From Tetrahymena thermophila SB210 (lineage: Eukaryota; Ciliophora; Oligohymenophorea; Hymenostomatida; Tetrahymenidae), in the NCBI RefSeq assembly GCF_000189635.1, contig NW_002476481.1, forward strand, positions 1 to 64,000: a stretch of 64,000 nt of DNA. Direction: 5' to 3'. A program made the translations under genes and the position numbers. Positions 25,601 to 38,295 of the stretch are shown piece by piece. The notes beneath the pieces were generated by a model, which saw only the letters and a program-made list of their open reading frames with translations, was not told where the DNA came from and did no database searches. The stretch's first letter is position 1; each line of letters begins with the position of its first letter.

Positions 25601-25784
25601 ATTCATCAGATTTGCCTTCTTATTCATAAAAAACATCATCTTCATCTAAATATTCTTCATTATATTAAGAATCATCATCATCATGATTATACTCCTTTTA
25701 ATAGGTCGATTGAGTAGTATCTTATTATTCAGAAACATCTTGACTTTCAATATCATAATGAAAAATAGAATTTCCATTCCACAT
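22649..25784 (-). CDS. ZNFX1/UPF1-like SF1 RNA helicase, diverged copy C (952 aa)
   Basis: There are four exons: 25784-25436, 25372-24846, 24770-24008 and 23868-22649. Introns are 63, 75 and 139 nt. The coding length of 2859 nt is a multiple of 3, ending at TGA 22651-22649. The last two introns match the positions in copies A and B, and the first is unique to this copy. It shares the acidic N-terminus with the box YVDFPDIQLF, Walker A GPPGTGKTF near residue 390, motif II EEAS, motif III GDHLQLRP, RRMRPEF, motif V DEFQGNEND and motif VI RINVAFSRAK. A conserved CNLCNQ...SHIGNC (C-x2-C-x4-H-x3-C) lies near residue 855. It lacks the ~387-bp repeats upstream and is clearly the most diverged of the three. 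All catalytic motifs are intact, so it is probably functional. Confidence 0.86.
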
Positions 25785-26830
25785 CTTTTTAAATTATTTC
25801 AATTTAGCTAATGAAAAACTGCAAAAATAAACTAATCACTTTTTAGAAAAATTAATTTGAGCTAATTTTTTTTCTACTTATTTGATTATTGCTTTTTTAT
25901 CTCTTAAATAGATAAATATTTTAATTAGAATTTATTCTTTTATCATACACTGATAACTTTTTTGATAAATAAATAAATTAAATTATTAATTAGCACTTAT
26001 TAAGTAAAAATCTTTCATTTTAAGGAATCATCAGTCTCATCTTCCTTATTAATCAAATATATTAACTTAAATATAGTGAAAATATAAATAAGAATTTATT
26101 ATTAAAACTACTTCCTAATATTCTTTCTCATAAGTAATATTCAACCTTCTTCATTTATGATAAAATTTAAATTCTTTTAAGTGTAAAATAATTTTAGTTT
26201 TTATTTTAATAAATTTTCAATATTTTTAGTATTTAATTTTCTACTTTATTGAAATAAATTGATGAGTGATTTTTGCTTTTCAATAAAATTTGCTGATACT
26301 AATTAATGATGAGACCATTTGATATAAAAAAATAAAAGTATTTTATCAAAAGCTTTACCTCTTAAGTTTTCATATATTTAATCAAATTAATTTCTATTAA
26401 GACTTTGAATTAATAAATAAAAAATATAAATAAAAGATTTTGAATTTAATTAAAACTAGAAAAATATATTTTTACATTTCACTAATAAAAATCAAGATTG
26501 TTTTATTTTTTTTTATTTTACTTCAAAATAAATTAAATATTTTAATTATCATTTATTTTACAAAAAAAAAAAATTAAATTTTAGATTTTAAAAATAAATT
26601 TGATAAGATTTTATTATAGTTAATTAAATTATAAGCACATTCAAAATTATATAAAAATTTTAATATAAATTACAATATGATTAAATTAGTTAAGTATTTA
26701 AATTAATATTTTTAATATCTATAAAATATAATTAACGTATTTTTGTTTTGTGTTCTAAAAATTATTTTATTTATTGCACAATGATTCTTTTCTATCTATT
26801 TAGTTATTTACATTATTCTTCATTTATTTA
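25785..26830. other. A+T-rich intergenic, no gene seen
   Basis: This lies between the start of helicase C and the end of the next minus-strand gene. I see no coding-like frame or RNA gene. Confidence 0.5.
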
Positions 26831-29800
26831 TCAAAATATGTTGCATTCTTGATCTCCATTCATTTTATCACTCATTTATACTGTTGTGCTACCTTATTTT
26901 GATAAACTTCTAAATCTACCTTAGGTTTAATTAATAACTTCATTGCTATGGTTGTTATCTTTGTAGTTCATTTATGTGTTTCTTTCCTTTTTTTTAAATT
27001 TAATTTAATTATTTTAATTCATAATAAAATATTATTTACAATTCTTTCAGTCATGATTTATTGTTTAACTTCTTATTAGTTTTAGGCAATATTTAAAGGT
27101 TTATCCTGACTTTCAAGTTAGTCATTTAAACTTGTGAAATGCCTAAGAAGACCTGAATTAACACTCGAAGGCCTAATTTAAGTAAATTTTGAATCAAATT
27201 CTTTATTGCCCTTTATTTCTTAAAACTAATTTTATTAAATTTCTTTAGAGGTATCTGGCTTATTTAATATGCTTTATGATGAGAATTATGGGACTGAATT
27301 TGTATGTTTAGTTCTTTTTTCAAGTGTTTTCTTCTGATTATCAATAATATTTTTGTTTTCTTTTTAGCTGTATACAGGTATGGATTTTTCGCTGCGTTCT
27401 CTTTAACTTTAAAGGATATGACCCTTTAAGTCGAATGGCTTGTCATTATAGTCAGATCCTCTTTATGTCAAAGAACCTGATTTTCTTTTTTCTGTATTAT
27501 TGCCAACTATCTAGGTTTGTCCTAAATTTGGGTTAGCTCTCAAGTTAGTGGCTAATAATTCTTGCTTATTCATTGAATGATTAAAAGGTATTTTAAAGTT
27601 ATATAAGGGATTATTTTGTATTTCTGTTGTATTCTTCTAAGTTTTATCTAAAGAATATGAAGATATTTTGGTGGCATTATTTTTTGAGTTTAAATTGCTT
27701 TCAGGCTTATTGAATTAGTTATCAAAGTTATTCATATAGTTATTAGCATTAGAATGCATTTAACTATTTGTTGTATTTTAATTGCTATTTTGAATTTAAT
27801 GTATTTAGCGAGGCTAGTTTTTAGTGATTTGTTTTAGAAGTAAGGTTGTTTATCCCATTTTTTATGATTAGCATTATTGTTGAGCTTTCAAAGGTTTATT
27901 AGAATCATTTACAGAGTTGTGCTAAGATAATTAAGCTAGCTATTATGGATCATTTTTGCTTAGAGTGGTTTTATTTACAGTAGGAACAAAAGATTCATTA
28001 TTCAAAAAGCTACTTTTATGAGAAGAGTCATGCATTTATTAAGAAAAACTTGTCATCATAGCACCACTAACTCCATTATTATTTGTACCTTAACTTACCT
28101 TTTAGATTTTCTAAGTTGGTATTTGAGATTATTCATTTGTCGAATTGCAGCCTTGTGCTATGTAAAATGAAGATAAACCTTTCTTGCATCTTGAAGAGGT
28201 GGAGGAAAATTCTTCTATACTCATACTTTACTGAGAAGAACCATTTGATTAGCAGTAAGTCACACTTGCATTTGAGTTATTCTAATTTTATCCAGCAATA
28301 GACCCTATCAAGTGGTAATTCATTTAATTTAAATTGGATTTTTTTACATTTTCTTAATGCTTTACACTTTTAACTCCATTTTTTTATAAATTTGAACTGT
28401 TATCTTTTTTAATATTCTAATTTTCTTAATCTTTACATTACTTTTCTGGCAAATTATCATTTTTTTAGCTTAAAACATGTTGTTGCTATGAGATATTAGT
28501 TTTTCCAGCCAAAACTGAAGCTCTTAATCCCTAAGTAAATGAAGGTTAATGGACTGTAATTTATTGTTCTTATTGTTTTTTGTTGATCTGCATTTGATAT
28601 GAATCAATACTCTTTGAGTGGTTAGGGTGGCAAGTTAATTGATTATTTGAGCTTTAAACTTATTATTAAGTAGGTGGATTAGAATGCAATGAAGCCTTAT
28701 TTTTCAAAAATGAAGGCTGAATTTTTAAAATATGATTATTATTGCTTGATAATCCAGACAAGCTCGAAATAATACTTGAATTAGGAGTTTAATTTTAAGA
28801 TTAATTAAGCTGCTGTATATTCTATGAACTAAGCTTAGTGCTAACCGTTTAGGAAATATCATCATTTTTTGTTAAATTTTATAGTTATTCAACTAAAATG
28901 TGTTGTTTTTCTTGCAATTATTTCTGAATTTATTCTTGAGAATTTTATTAGTTCATTATTATTTTTGATTTAAGCAACTTAGTAGCAGAAAGTTTCTTTT
29001 AATCCATCGAAGTTCTCTCAACTGAGCATCCATTACCATGAGAAGCATGCTTGCTATCAATTTCTATTTCACAACTGTTTATTCTTTGCAGGTCTTTCTT
29101 TTAGTTCTCAAACTACTTGCTATTATTGTTGTTATTTTGGTTATTATTGAAATTTTATTAAAAGGCAATGTTGTCCTACTATAAGAAATCTCTGATAACA
29201 ACAGTACCTTTTTGCTTTGGCTGCATGGGAGGTTTATTTTTAACTAAAATACTATTTCCACTTTGGCTTTAAATCATTTAACCTTAATTAAAATATGCTT
29301 AAATCTAGTTATGAGGATTATAGAATGCTTCGTTTTGTTAATTTTATGGATTATGCAAGTTTGAAAGAGAAGATTAATTGCTAAGTTATTAATTTTAAGA
29401 GTGTGAGTAAGAAGAATTATTATTTTAATTTTGCTATTAAAGGTTCTTTTAAATTGAATAATTTGTCAAACTTCCTATATTTCTTGTGTTATTTAAATAA
29501 TTATTAGTGCTTATTTATTCGTCGTCTTCAGTTTTTTACCTTAAGATAGACATAGAATCAGGATGAGCAGGTTCAGTTGATTTGTTTTCTTCTATGTCAC
29601 AAGATGTGTAATGCTCAGTGTTAAATGTGTTTGAACTTTCTTTTGAAAAATATTAACTTTCGCCCATCCCATTTTGCTGTCTTTTAGTTTGTGATGTTGC
29701 AAAGGTTGCTCCAGCTTGCTTAGAAGCTCCACTAACTAACTTAGTGTTAGGTGTTTATAGCTGAGTTGTTGTTTGAGAGTAGCTAACAGATTTATTATGT

Positions 29801-31779
29801 TCATTTGAAGAAGTGTTATGCTTTTATTGGTTTTCTTTGTCTCCAACAACACTTAGTTTTACTTGTCTTTTTTCTTAATCTTAGGAAATGTTTTAGTTGG
29901 CTACAATATAAGACAAACTAGATATCTTGCTGTCTTTTAAATTACCTTTTTGACTTTCTGGTGATGACTTTTAAGGATTGTTCTAATTAGAATTTATGGA
30001 GTTTGAGTAATTTTACAATTTATATCCATCTCGAAGCTATTAAGAAGCCTTTTCAGTTGAAATATTTCCCAATGTACGTAATAAAGTTGCATTATTTTCT
30101 TAAAGCTAATTATTTTTTGATTGCATTTCTTATTGATAATCAAGAAGAGATTATTACTTTTTGTTGAGATCAGCAATCGTTTCTTCAAGCTACTTTATTT
30201 TTTATTATTGAGAAATAATTGTTTCTCTTTCAGATACCTTGTTTTACATTACTTATTCAAATTCATTTGATGTAAAAATGACATATTTAGCCTAAGAGTA
30301 TATATGAGGGCATTAAGAGTAAACACTGTTATTGTAAAATACGTAATCGGCATCTTCGCTTTCTCCTTTTAACAAATCTTCTAATTTTTTACTTACTTTT
30401 TCTAAATCTGTTTCCTTTTTTGCAATATTCAGAATTGTATTATTTTTGAAATTTAATCCACTTTTTTAAGTTAGTTAAATATTTGATGGGTATTCTCTAT
30501 AATGTTATCTTGAAGAAATACTCCCATCTTCATTATTTTAGGCATTGCGGGTATTATCTAAGCCGCCTTAGGATAGAGTATGTGCTTTATTATTTTTTTC
30601 ATTTAATGTTAGTGATCTCTATGAAGGAAGGTCAAATTACTACTGTTAAGCAAAAGTGCGATCCCTTTCAGTTAGCGGTAAAGAACTTGATGAATTATGT
30701 CTTGCGTGATAACTATGTGCATTATTATTATTTAGATTATAAAGCGTAGTAATTGATTAAGCATGAGTCCTGTTTGTTAATTAATTTAAATTTGAATTTG
30801 ATCTATTTGTAAGTAAGTTATTTTTATTATCTGTGTCTTACAATAGTATATCTTAAAAATCTTTACTATCGCTGTTATTAAAAGTTTATAAATTGTTATT
30901 GCCTTTGCTTTATCTCTTTGTATTGTTGCTAGGCGAAGTAAGCATATAATCAATAGAGTTTTCGTTGCTAATATATTTTTTTATTTCAATGTCATGCTTC
31001 TCGCTCTCCTTAGCAATTTTAGCTATGTTTTCTATTTTTCTCCCCAAGTTTTCTAAAATGCTATCATAATTTTTTGAATGAAATTTCTATTCCTCGTTTA
31101 CTTTTATATCTTGTTATTACTACTGTTACTGTATGTTCGACTATTAACCTTTTTCATCAAAGCTAGGCTAATATGTATATGTTACAGGAATGAAATTATA
31201 ATCTTAGCGCTCCTATTACTATGCATATTTAAACTCTATTCTATTCTGATCATTTACTTGTCCATTTCTGTAGTGATAATTTGAAACCTCCAAAGATTTG
31301 GAGTTAGCGCTATAAGTGCTTTCGTTATTTTAAAAGAAGCTATGTGGATTGTTGCAATAGCTTTAATTATTTACAACAACATTTTAATCATCAGAAACTG
31401 TAGCAACTGCTTACAATCCTTAAATACTCCCAAAACAGCCATTCTAAGAAGAATTCTCAGCCTGAGAATGAGTAAATTACACCTATTCGTGAATATAATT
31501 GTTGCTATTTGTGACTCCTCCATTAATACCATTAATAGATGATACACAAGAATTAACAAAATTATTGCTATTGTGAGCAACTTTCTTCATTAAGCTGGAA
31601 TTTAAATCCTTTTGCATAGCTTGACTAGGCTAAGATAAACTATTTTTGTTAAATTATTCATCATTCTAATTTTTTAAATTCAGATTAGCTTGCATTTGCA
31701 TCTAAGGATAAGCTATGGGTTGATATTCAAAAAATTATTGCTAGTATTCGAACTATCTTTAAGGTACTTTCTGGCTCAT
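26831..31779 (-). CDS. Very long Gln/Asn/Ser-rich low-complexity protein (at least 1631 aa, 5' end uncertain)
   Basis: One huge exon (31779-27040) is open under the ciliate code. It is followed by a 53-nt intron (27039-26987) and a final exon (26986-26831) ending in TGA, in phase throughout. If the intron is not removed, an in-frame TGA occurs at 27021-27019. The protein is almost entirely disordered: Gln runs (mixed CAA/CAG/TAA/TAG), Asn runs and Ser-rich stretches. A coiled-coil-like Lys/Glu/Gln segment (with KIKQLEETIADLNKK character) lies near residue 520. No enzyme motif is seen. The first in-frame ATG is 31779-31777, but the frame stays open and protein-like upstream to about 31910. An upstream exon with the true start therefore probably exists. 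The function is unknown; aggregation-prone scaffold or RNA-granule proteins have such composition, but that is speculation. Confidence 0.7.
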
Positions 31780-32721
31780 TTAACCAGGATTTATTTCTTT
31801 CAACTTGCCTTCTAAATTAAAAAGTAATGAATGTTAGTTTGGCTAATTTTATCTTAATTTTGCTGAAGAAATGCTTGCTTGCCCTATTGAAGTAAAGTAA
31901 TTTATTTCTTCTACTCTTTGAATTAATTAGATAAATTATATATATATTTTCCTTATTTTACATTCAAAAATATCTCTCCCTTTCAATATTTTTTTCTTAT
32001 TGATCTTTAAAATTTACTTTGAATTTGATATATTCAATGATCCAAATAAATCAAATCAAAAATTGAGAAATAAATATGTATGTATAAATGAATGAATTTA
32101 TTAATTAGTTAATTGAATGTAATTGGCATTATCACATATACTCATAAATAACTAAATACATTAAATCAAATGTAAATAGAGAAACCTGTATCAATACAAA
32201 GATTTAATTTACTTAATAAATAATTAATAAAACAAACAAACACTTCAATCATTTTCTTTTATTTTAGAAATTCAAATTATATTTATCGTTAATAGTTGTT
32301 TAAATGGGTATTATTACTTTATTTATTTACCATATTATTGATACTTAGTTTTCAATCAATTACTCAGTCAATAACAATAACAACAATCAATTATATATTT
32401 TAATTATAAATATAAAACTTTAATTTTAAATGAATTTGTATCATTCTAACTATCTAACTAACTTTTTTACTTTCATAATTTTTTTTAACATTAAGTTACT
32501 CGTATTTTTTTCTCTAATTTTTTTTAATTAGCTTTCATTAATATTTATTTCCTCCTTTTTTAAATTCAAATTTCATACATAGATTATTTTAAATATTAAT
32601 TTAATTCCTTAGAAATATCCACTCAATTCTTTCAACCTTCATTATTATTTATGAATTATTTCTTAAAAAGAAATCTGATATTCTTTATTAGCTAATTTTT
32701 ATTTGATCAATAAAAAATAAT
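31780..32721. other. 5' flank of the long Gln-rich gene
   Basis: The part 31780-31910 looks like coding sequence of the gene to its left. Beyond it I could not place an upstream exon. Candidates such as an ATG on the minus strand at about 32252 followed by a GTAAAT splice-like site are not convincing. The rest is A+T-rich. Confidence 0.4.
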
Positions 32722-32793
32722 TCCCCCACCGGGACTTGAACCCGGGTCTGAAGGGTGAAAACCTTCTATCCTAACCTGCTAGACTATAGGGGA
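32722..32793 (-). tRNA. tRNA-Glu (UUC)
   Basis: The 72-nt minus-strand cloverleaf has a 7-bp acceptor stem TCCCCTA/TGGGGGA (one T-G pair), a D arm with AGCAGGTTAGGAT, an anticodon arm GAAGG-TTTTCAC-CCTTC giving anticodon TTC, and a T arm with GGGTTCAAGTCCC. No intron is present and CCA is not encoded. A T6 run just 3' on the minus strand is a Pol III terminator. It decodes GAA/GAG glutamate codons, not the reassigned TAA/TAG. Confidence 0.96.
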
Positions 32794-32869
32794 TTACAAT
32801 TATTTTACTAAATAAGCTTTAGAAAGATTAAAATTTTTTGCTTTTTTAATTTTTAAAGATAAAAAGAAT

Positions 32870-32941
32870 TCCCCCACCGGGACTTGAACCCGGGTCTGAA
32901 GGGTGAAAACCTTCTATCCTAACCTGCTAGACTATAGGGGA
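32870..32941 (-). tRNA. tRNA-Glu (UUC), second identical copy
   Basis: This is identical over all 72 nt to the copy 148 bp to the left and has the same immediate flanks (ATTACAAT on the plus-strand right side). A T5 run lies 3' on the minus strand as a terminator. It is a local tandem duplication. Confidence 0.96.
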
Positions 32942-33303
32942 TTACAATGTTTTTGCTCAAAAGCTTCAGATAGATTGATTTTTGCAATATGGAAACATTT
33001 TTTAAATTTCACCAAATAATCATTTTTTAAATAATTAAATACACTTAATGAAATTAAATTATATTTCTATTAAAATGATAAAATTGTAGAATTATAAAAT
33101 TAGATTTTAATGAAGTTTAAAAATAACTTATTTTATTTAAGGTAAGAGCAATATATATTATATTTACTATAAAAGTAAATAAATACAATTAATTTTAAAT
33201 AGATATTTTTAAATTATAAATAATTAATTTGTTACAATAATAATATTTTATGAAAAGATTTGATTTATTGATAGATAGATTCAATAATCATTTTAATTAT
33301 TTT
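32942..33303. other. A+T-rich spacer
   Basis: This lies between the tRNA pair and the 3' end of the coiled-coil gene. I see no further gene. Confidence 0.5.
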
Positions 33304-36262
33304 TCAGTTTTTATATTTAAATTGAGTGATTTTTATATATTTAAGGAATTGCTCTTTAGTATTTTAATGCATTCCTTCACAAGATTATTTATTTTATTGC
33401 TTTGCTTGTATGTTAGTATTTGTATTAGGAGATTTTGTGGTACGCATCGGTTCTACAAAATTGTATTATTCTAAATTTTATTAAGTTTCTATTTAATTGT
33501 TTGAAGCTGAATATTATGTGTTTTTAGCAGTTTTATTTAGAGCATCTTAATCGTTTTGGTAGTAAAACTATATTTACTGCCTACCTTTGTTCTATGACTC
33601 AGGCAACAAACTGAAAGTCTCATTTTCTAACTCCCATTTTATAGGCTTTTCATCTTCTTAGTTTGATAAGCTATACTCATGAGATTCATTTGAAACATAA
33701 GTTAATGACAACTGATTATTACTTTTTTATGCTTAATTATCAGTAGCTTTAGAAGAATTATTCATTATTTTATGAGCATGATATTTGTTTGTTTTTTCTT
33801 GTTATTTTATAATTATTATATATTTAATTAATATATGGTTAAGGAAATTATTTACTTTGCTATCTGATATTCTTGGTCATCGGGCTTTGACGAGAGGAGC
33901 TATTTTTTGATACTTTGACATTTTATTCTTAACTCAAAGTTGTTAACTTAGACTTGCTATTCACTTCTCTGAATATTTTGAAATTTTTAATTACTTGCTC
34001 TATCTTATCTTTGGTGCTACTTCCTATATTTTCTAAGTCATATACTGCTGCTACATCTAAAAGCTAATTTAAAATTAATAAATTATTTCTATAGAATTTT
34101 TTATTTTTATATTTACTTCTTGTAGGTCAGGCCTTGGAGTTGTTGTTTCTTTAATTGAAGTCAACTAATTTTCAAGAGCTTAAACTTTTTTCTCTAGTTC
34201 AGTTTTTTGAAGCTAAATTATTTAAATTTTATTTTCTGACAAGCTGATTTTTTCTTGAAGCTATTTAATTTCAATGACACATTCCTTATATTAGTCATAA
34301 ATTTTATTATAATTTTCTTTGAGTTCATCATAATTTTTTAATTAGCCTTAGTATTTCTAAAAAAATATTAATTTTAATTATAAATATTATTTATAAACAC
34401 AAAAAAAGTCACATTTTCAATTGACTGATAAGCAATCGAATCCTTTTATTCCTATCCTTTATATAGCTTTTCTTCAATTAAAGTATCATATTTAATATGG
34501 AATTCAAGCATCTATTTCCTTAATTTCTCGCTTTAATCTTATAAGTTATAGTTTTAGAATTCAAGTTACTTAATCTATTTATTTAATTAATTTAATTTTA
34601 AAATGTTTTAAAAAGATACAAAACCAAAATAAATGATAAATCAATAATTAACTGCAAAATTACATGAAATCAATTAATATTTTAAAAAATATACCTTTTC
34701 TCTTAGCTCTTAGGTTTTTTTAGATAATTCATTATTTTTTTCTTGCTAAAACACTTCAAATTTGATATTTTATTCTTAAATTTATTAAAATAGCTTTTTA
34801 TTTTCTTGTTCAATTTTTTATTTTTGCTACTCTATAACTTAAAAGTATTGTTATCTAATATTCTCATTTTTTGTAATGTAATCTATCAAAATAATTACAA
34901 TTTCTCTATATGTGAAGAATTACTAATTTAAATTAATCCCTAATTATTAAAATTTCGATTAGAAAAAATTTAATGAAATATTTAATTTATTTTAATTGTT
35001 ATCAAATAAATGCAGTTCTACCAAAAGGCTCAGAAGAAGAGGAAGGATAAATTTATTATTATTTTAATGTGTATTTTTCAATTTTATCAAGCAATTCATT
35101 GTCATTACAGAAAAGATATAAATCAATAGTATTGACTAATATTTTCCACTCATCCTCATCATGAAGCAATTCAATACAAGTGGGTGAGTATTATTCAGCA
35201 AGGCTATTTATTATAATTAAATTTATCAAAAATGAAGCAAAAATGCTATTTATAAGGAAAAAATTAGATAAAAAATAATAACCACAAAAACTATGTTATA
35301 ACTAGATTATAATGTAAAGATAAAATTCAGTGGATCTGTAATTACTTTTACAACATTATCTAGTAATTGTTCAGTATATTTATTATTTGAGAGGCCAATA
35401 TTTTTATCTTTTACTTGATGTATAAGCAGACAAAAAAATATAACCCTAATCAAAATTAAGATTAAAAAGAAAATAAATACTTTGTCATTAATTTGAGAAT
35501 CTTCGTGCTTTGGATAGCCTTTCTCATTGAGAGCTCTTTACTATTTTTCCATTCTTGCTTTAAGTTTGAGAGCTACTTCCATAGCCTGACCTAATTTTAG
35601 GTTACAATACTTTTTCTCTAGTGTTTTTTCTATTCCAAATAATAATGCAAAGTAAAATAAAAAAATACATTTTGTAGCTTTTCAATATTTATAGGCGATA
35701 AGAACTGGTTTTTAATAGACCCAATACTGTCATTTCTTCCTTTTGGAATTTAATGAATGGTGTTGATTCTTCTACTTTTAACTATTGTTGCTTTCTCATT
35801 TTAACATATAGCTGAAAGTGCTATTTCTTTCTGCTGCTTTATAGCTTCTGGAGACTCAGTGTGCATCCTATTTATCTTTTCATACATAGAAGTATTATCG
35901 ATTGATAATCTTGTAGCTATTTCGGTTTTGCGTGAGTGAGAAAACGAATATTCATTATTAAATTTCTTTAAATTTTAATTTTATCTGATCACTTAACTTA
36001 TTTATACGTTTCTATTATATAAAATATTTATTTAATACTATTTTATTTCATACATGTGCTGATTAAGAATTTGAACATTACAAACTAGTAATATAATGAT
36101 AACGAAGTTAATTCTAGTTTGCTATAAAATATATTTTTGTTACTATTTGTTGTTTTGAATATCTGGGCTTATAAGAGGATCTTTGTATTGAAATTTAGAG
36201 AAATCAAAAGAATAGTCGTTTTTACTTGACTTAGAATCCAATCTTGGAAGTGGATCTATCAT
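33304..36262 (-). CDS. Ten-exon coiled-coil protein (712 aa), unknown function
   Basis: My exon model is 36262-36144, 36011-35669, 35615-35481, 35413-35352, 35203-35022, 34939-34695, 34574-34413, 34356-34117, 34063-33856 and 33746-33304. All introns are GT-AG and the total of 2139 nt is an exact multiple of 3, ending in TGA. Residues 1-155 are polar. Residues 155-330 are helical with a short acidic-Trp box (LLHDEDEWKIL) and a hydrophobic YREIVIILIDYI helix. Residues 330-530 are continuous coiled coil (Glu/Lys/Gln/Leu heptads). The tail is Gln/Asn/Ser-rich. A helical domain followed by a long coiled coil is usual in centrosomal, basal-body or cytoskeletal linker proteins, but I do not recognise a named family. 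The 5' half (exons 2-4) is the least secure part of the model. Confidence 0.72.
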
Positions 36263-38295
36263 ACTAAATCTATTTAGAAAAGTATATTCAATTTTTAAAA
36301 TTAATTAAAAAATATTAACTTCAAACAAAACAACATCACAAATTGAATGAAGGTTATGCAAATTATTTAATTGTATTTTCTTATTCAACGAAAAAAAATT
36401 AATAAGGCATTAATAACTCATAAAAACTATTACATTGATCTAAATATTAAATTTAAAATCATTGTAAAATTAATTAATGCATTTTTATAAATTTAGTAAT
36501 TTTTAACTCAAGTAAAATAAACCTGCTTAATCCTAATAAAATTGTATCATTTCTACAATTTCTTGTAAATTTCTTTAATAATTACAAGACTTGATTAATT
36601 ATTTCAATAGATAGATCATTAGTCATCTCTAATAAATTATTTAAGAAAAACTTCGATAAAATCGAACAAAATTAATTTTTTAAAACAAAAAAATAATATT
36701 AGAATTTTTAAATAATTAATATTTTATAAAAAGATTTTTAACAAAAGCATACAAAACATAAAAGCTAAATATAAATTTGCTTGTTTAAATATTATAAAAG
36801 ATTAAATAAAAAATTTTTAAATAAATTTAGACTTTCCTAAGAAGATTTGAAAGTAAGATTGAATATGTCGAATTTATGTTAATTTTATTAATTCAATCTT
36901 TAAAAGATTAAATATAATTAACTATTATCAAATCTTTTTCATAATCTTTTAAACTAAGATCATTTAATTTAAAGTTATTATTAAGCAAAGAGAATATATT
37001 AAAAGTTCTCATAATCATCCAATCTCTTTCTAACTCTCTCTAAAATTAAGTATTTATTTTAATAAAAAATATGAATTCGAAAATTATTAATTAAATCAGC
37101 ATCTATCAAGATTTAAATATAAAATTAAATAAATGAATTTTTCTATATACCTATTTTTATTTAATTTTTTTAAAAAAATATAAAATATTATCAAATATTT
37201 TAAATTTGTATGTATGTGTTTTAATAAAATTAAATTAATACAAATATTTACAAATAAAACCATGATATAATTTAAACTATCCCATAAAAATGTTAAATGA
37301 TAGGTTTTTTAAGTAGGAAATAATTTCCATAAATATATTTAAAGTGAGATAAAACAAATACAACTTCATCAAAAAAAATTGTGTTTAATCTTTAAAAAAA
37401 AGATTATATTTATATCAATAATTTTTTAATTAGAAACAAATCAAAATCTTTAATATTTTTTAAATTGATATTAAATGTATTAATATAATTAAGAATACAA
37501 ACATTCATCTAAACTTTCTAATAAAGCTTAAAGCAAATTTTTGATATTTAAGAATAAATAATTAATTTTCTTAAAAATAAATAATTTTTTTTTTATTTAA
37601 AAAATTTAAAGTATTTACCATTTACTTTAAAATTAAAAATATGAAATATTTAAATAAAAATCTATTCAATATTAATTATTTACTAAAAATAATATTTCTT
37701 TTCAGATAAATGAATTAATATAAATAAAAGTAATTAGTTATTAATATGAATTTAGCTTATTTGATTTAAAGCGTTATTTAACTTTAGATTTGTTAATACA
37801 ATTTCAGATTTTTAAAAAATAAATTAATGAAAAATTTATAATTTAATATTTGAACTAGAATTAAATAAATAATTTATTCACTCATTATGTTAATCAATAT
37901 ACAAAATTTGAGCGATTAAACTCTTAGTATTTAGAAAAAAAATCAATTTTTTTGAAATAAAGCCTTATGACAATTTAATAATATTTTTAGTTTAATTAAT
38001 TATGAAAGATTAAAAATCTCTTATTTGTTTATTTATATCTAGATAATTTAATTTGTAAAATAAATGGTTTCTATTAATTTCTTTCTAAATTTTTAATTAA
38101 TTTATTTCTGAATTTTTAATTAATTTGTTTCTAAAATTTTTTTTTTTATTTTGTGAATTATCAATCAAATTATTTTTTCAGAAATCAATAATTAACTTCA
38201 AAAAATTAATTTAATTTAATTAAAAAAAAAAACAGCGTGACAGGTCATTATATAAATCTTGTTTTTATGTTGTTTGTTTTTATGTTTTTTGTTTT
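36263..38295. other. A+T-rich desert
   Basis: About 2 kb has no coding-like frame, RNA gene or obvious repeat. It holds the likely 5' flank of the coiled-coil gene at its left end. Confidence 0.55.

Noticed and set aside
31078..31580. Leu-rich plus-strand frames that look like membrane segments
   Set aside because: They are antisense of Gln/Asn runs in the long minus-strand gene, whose frame is open for about 5 kb.
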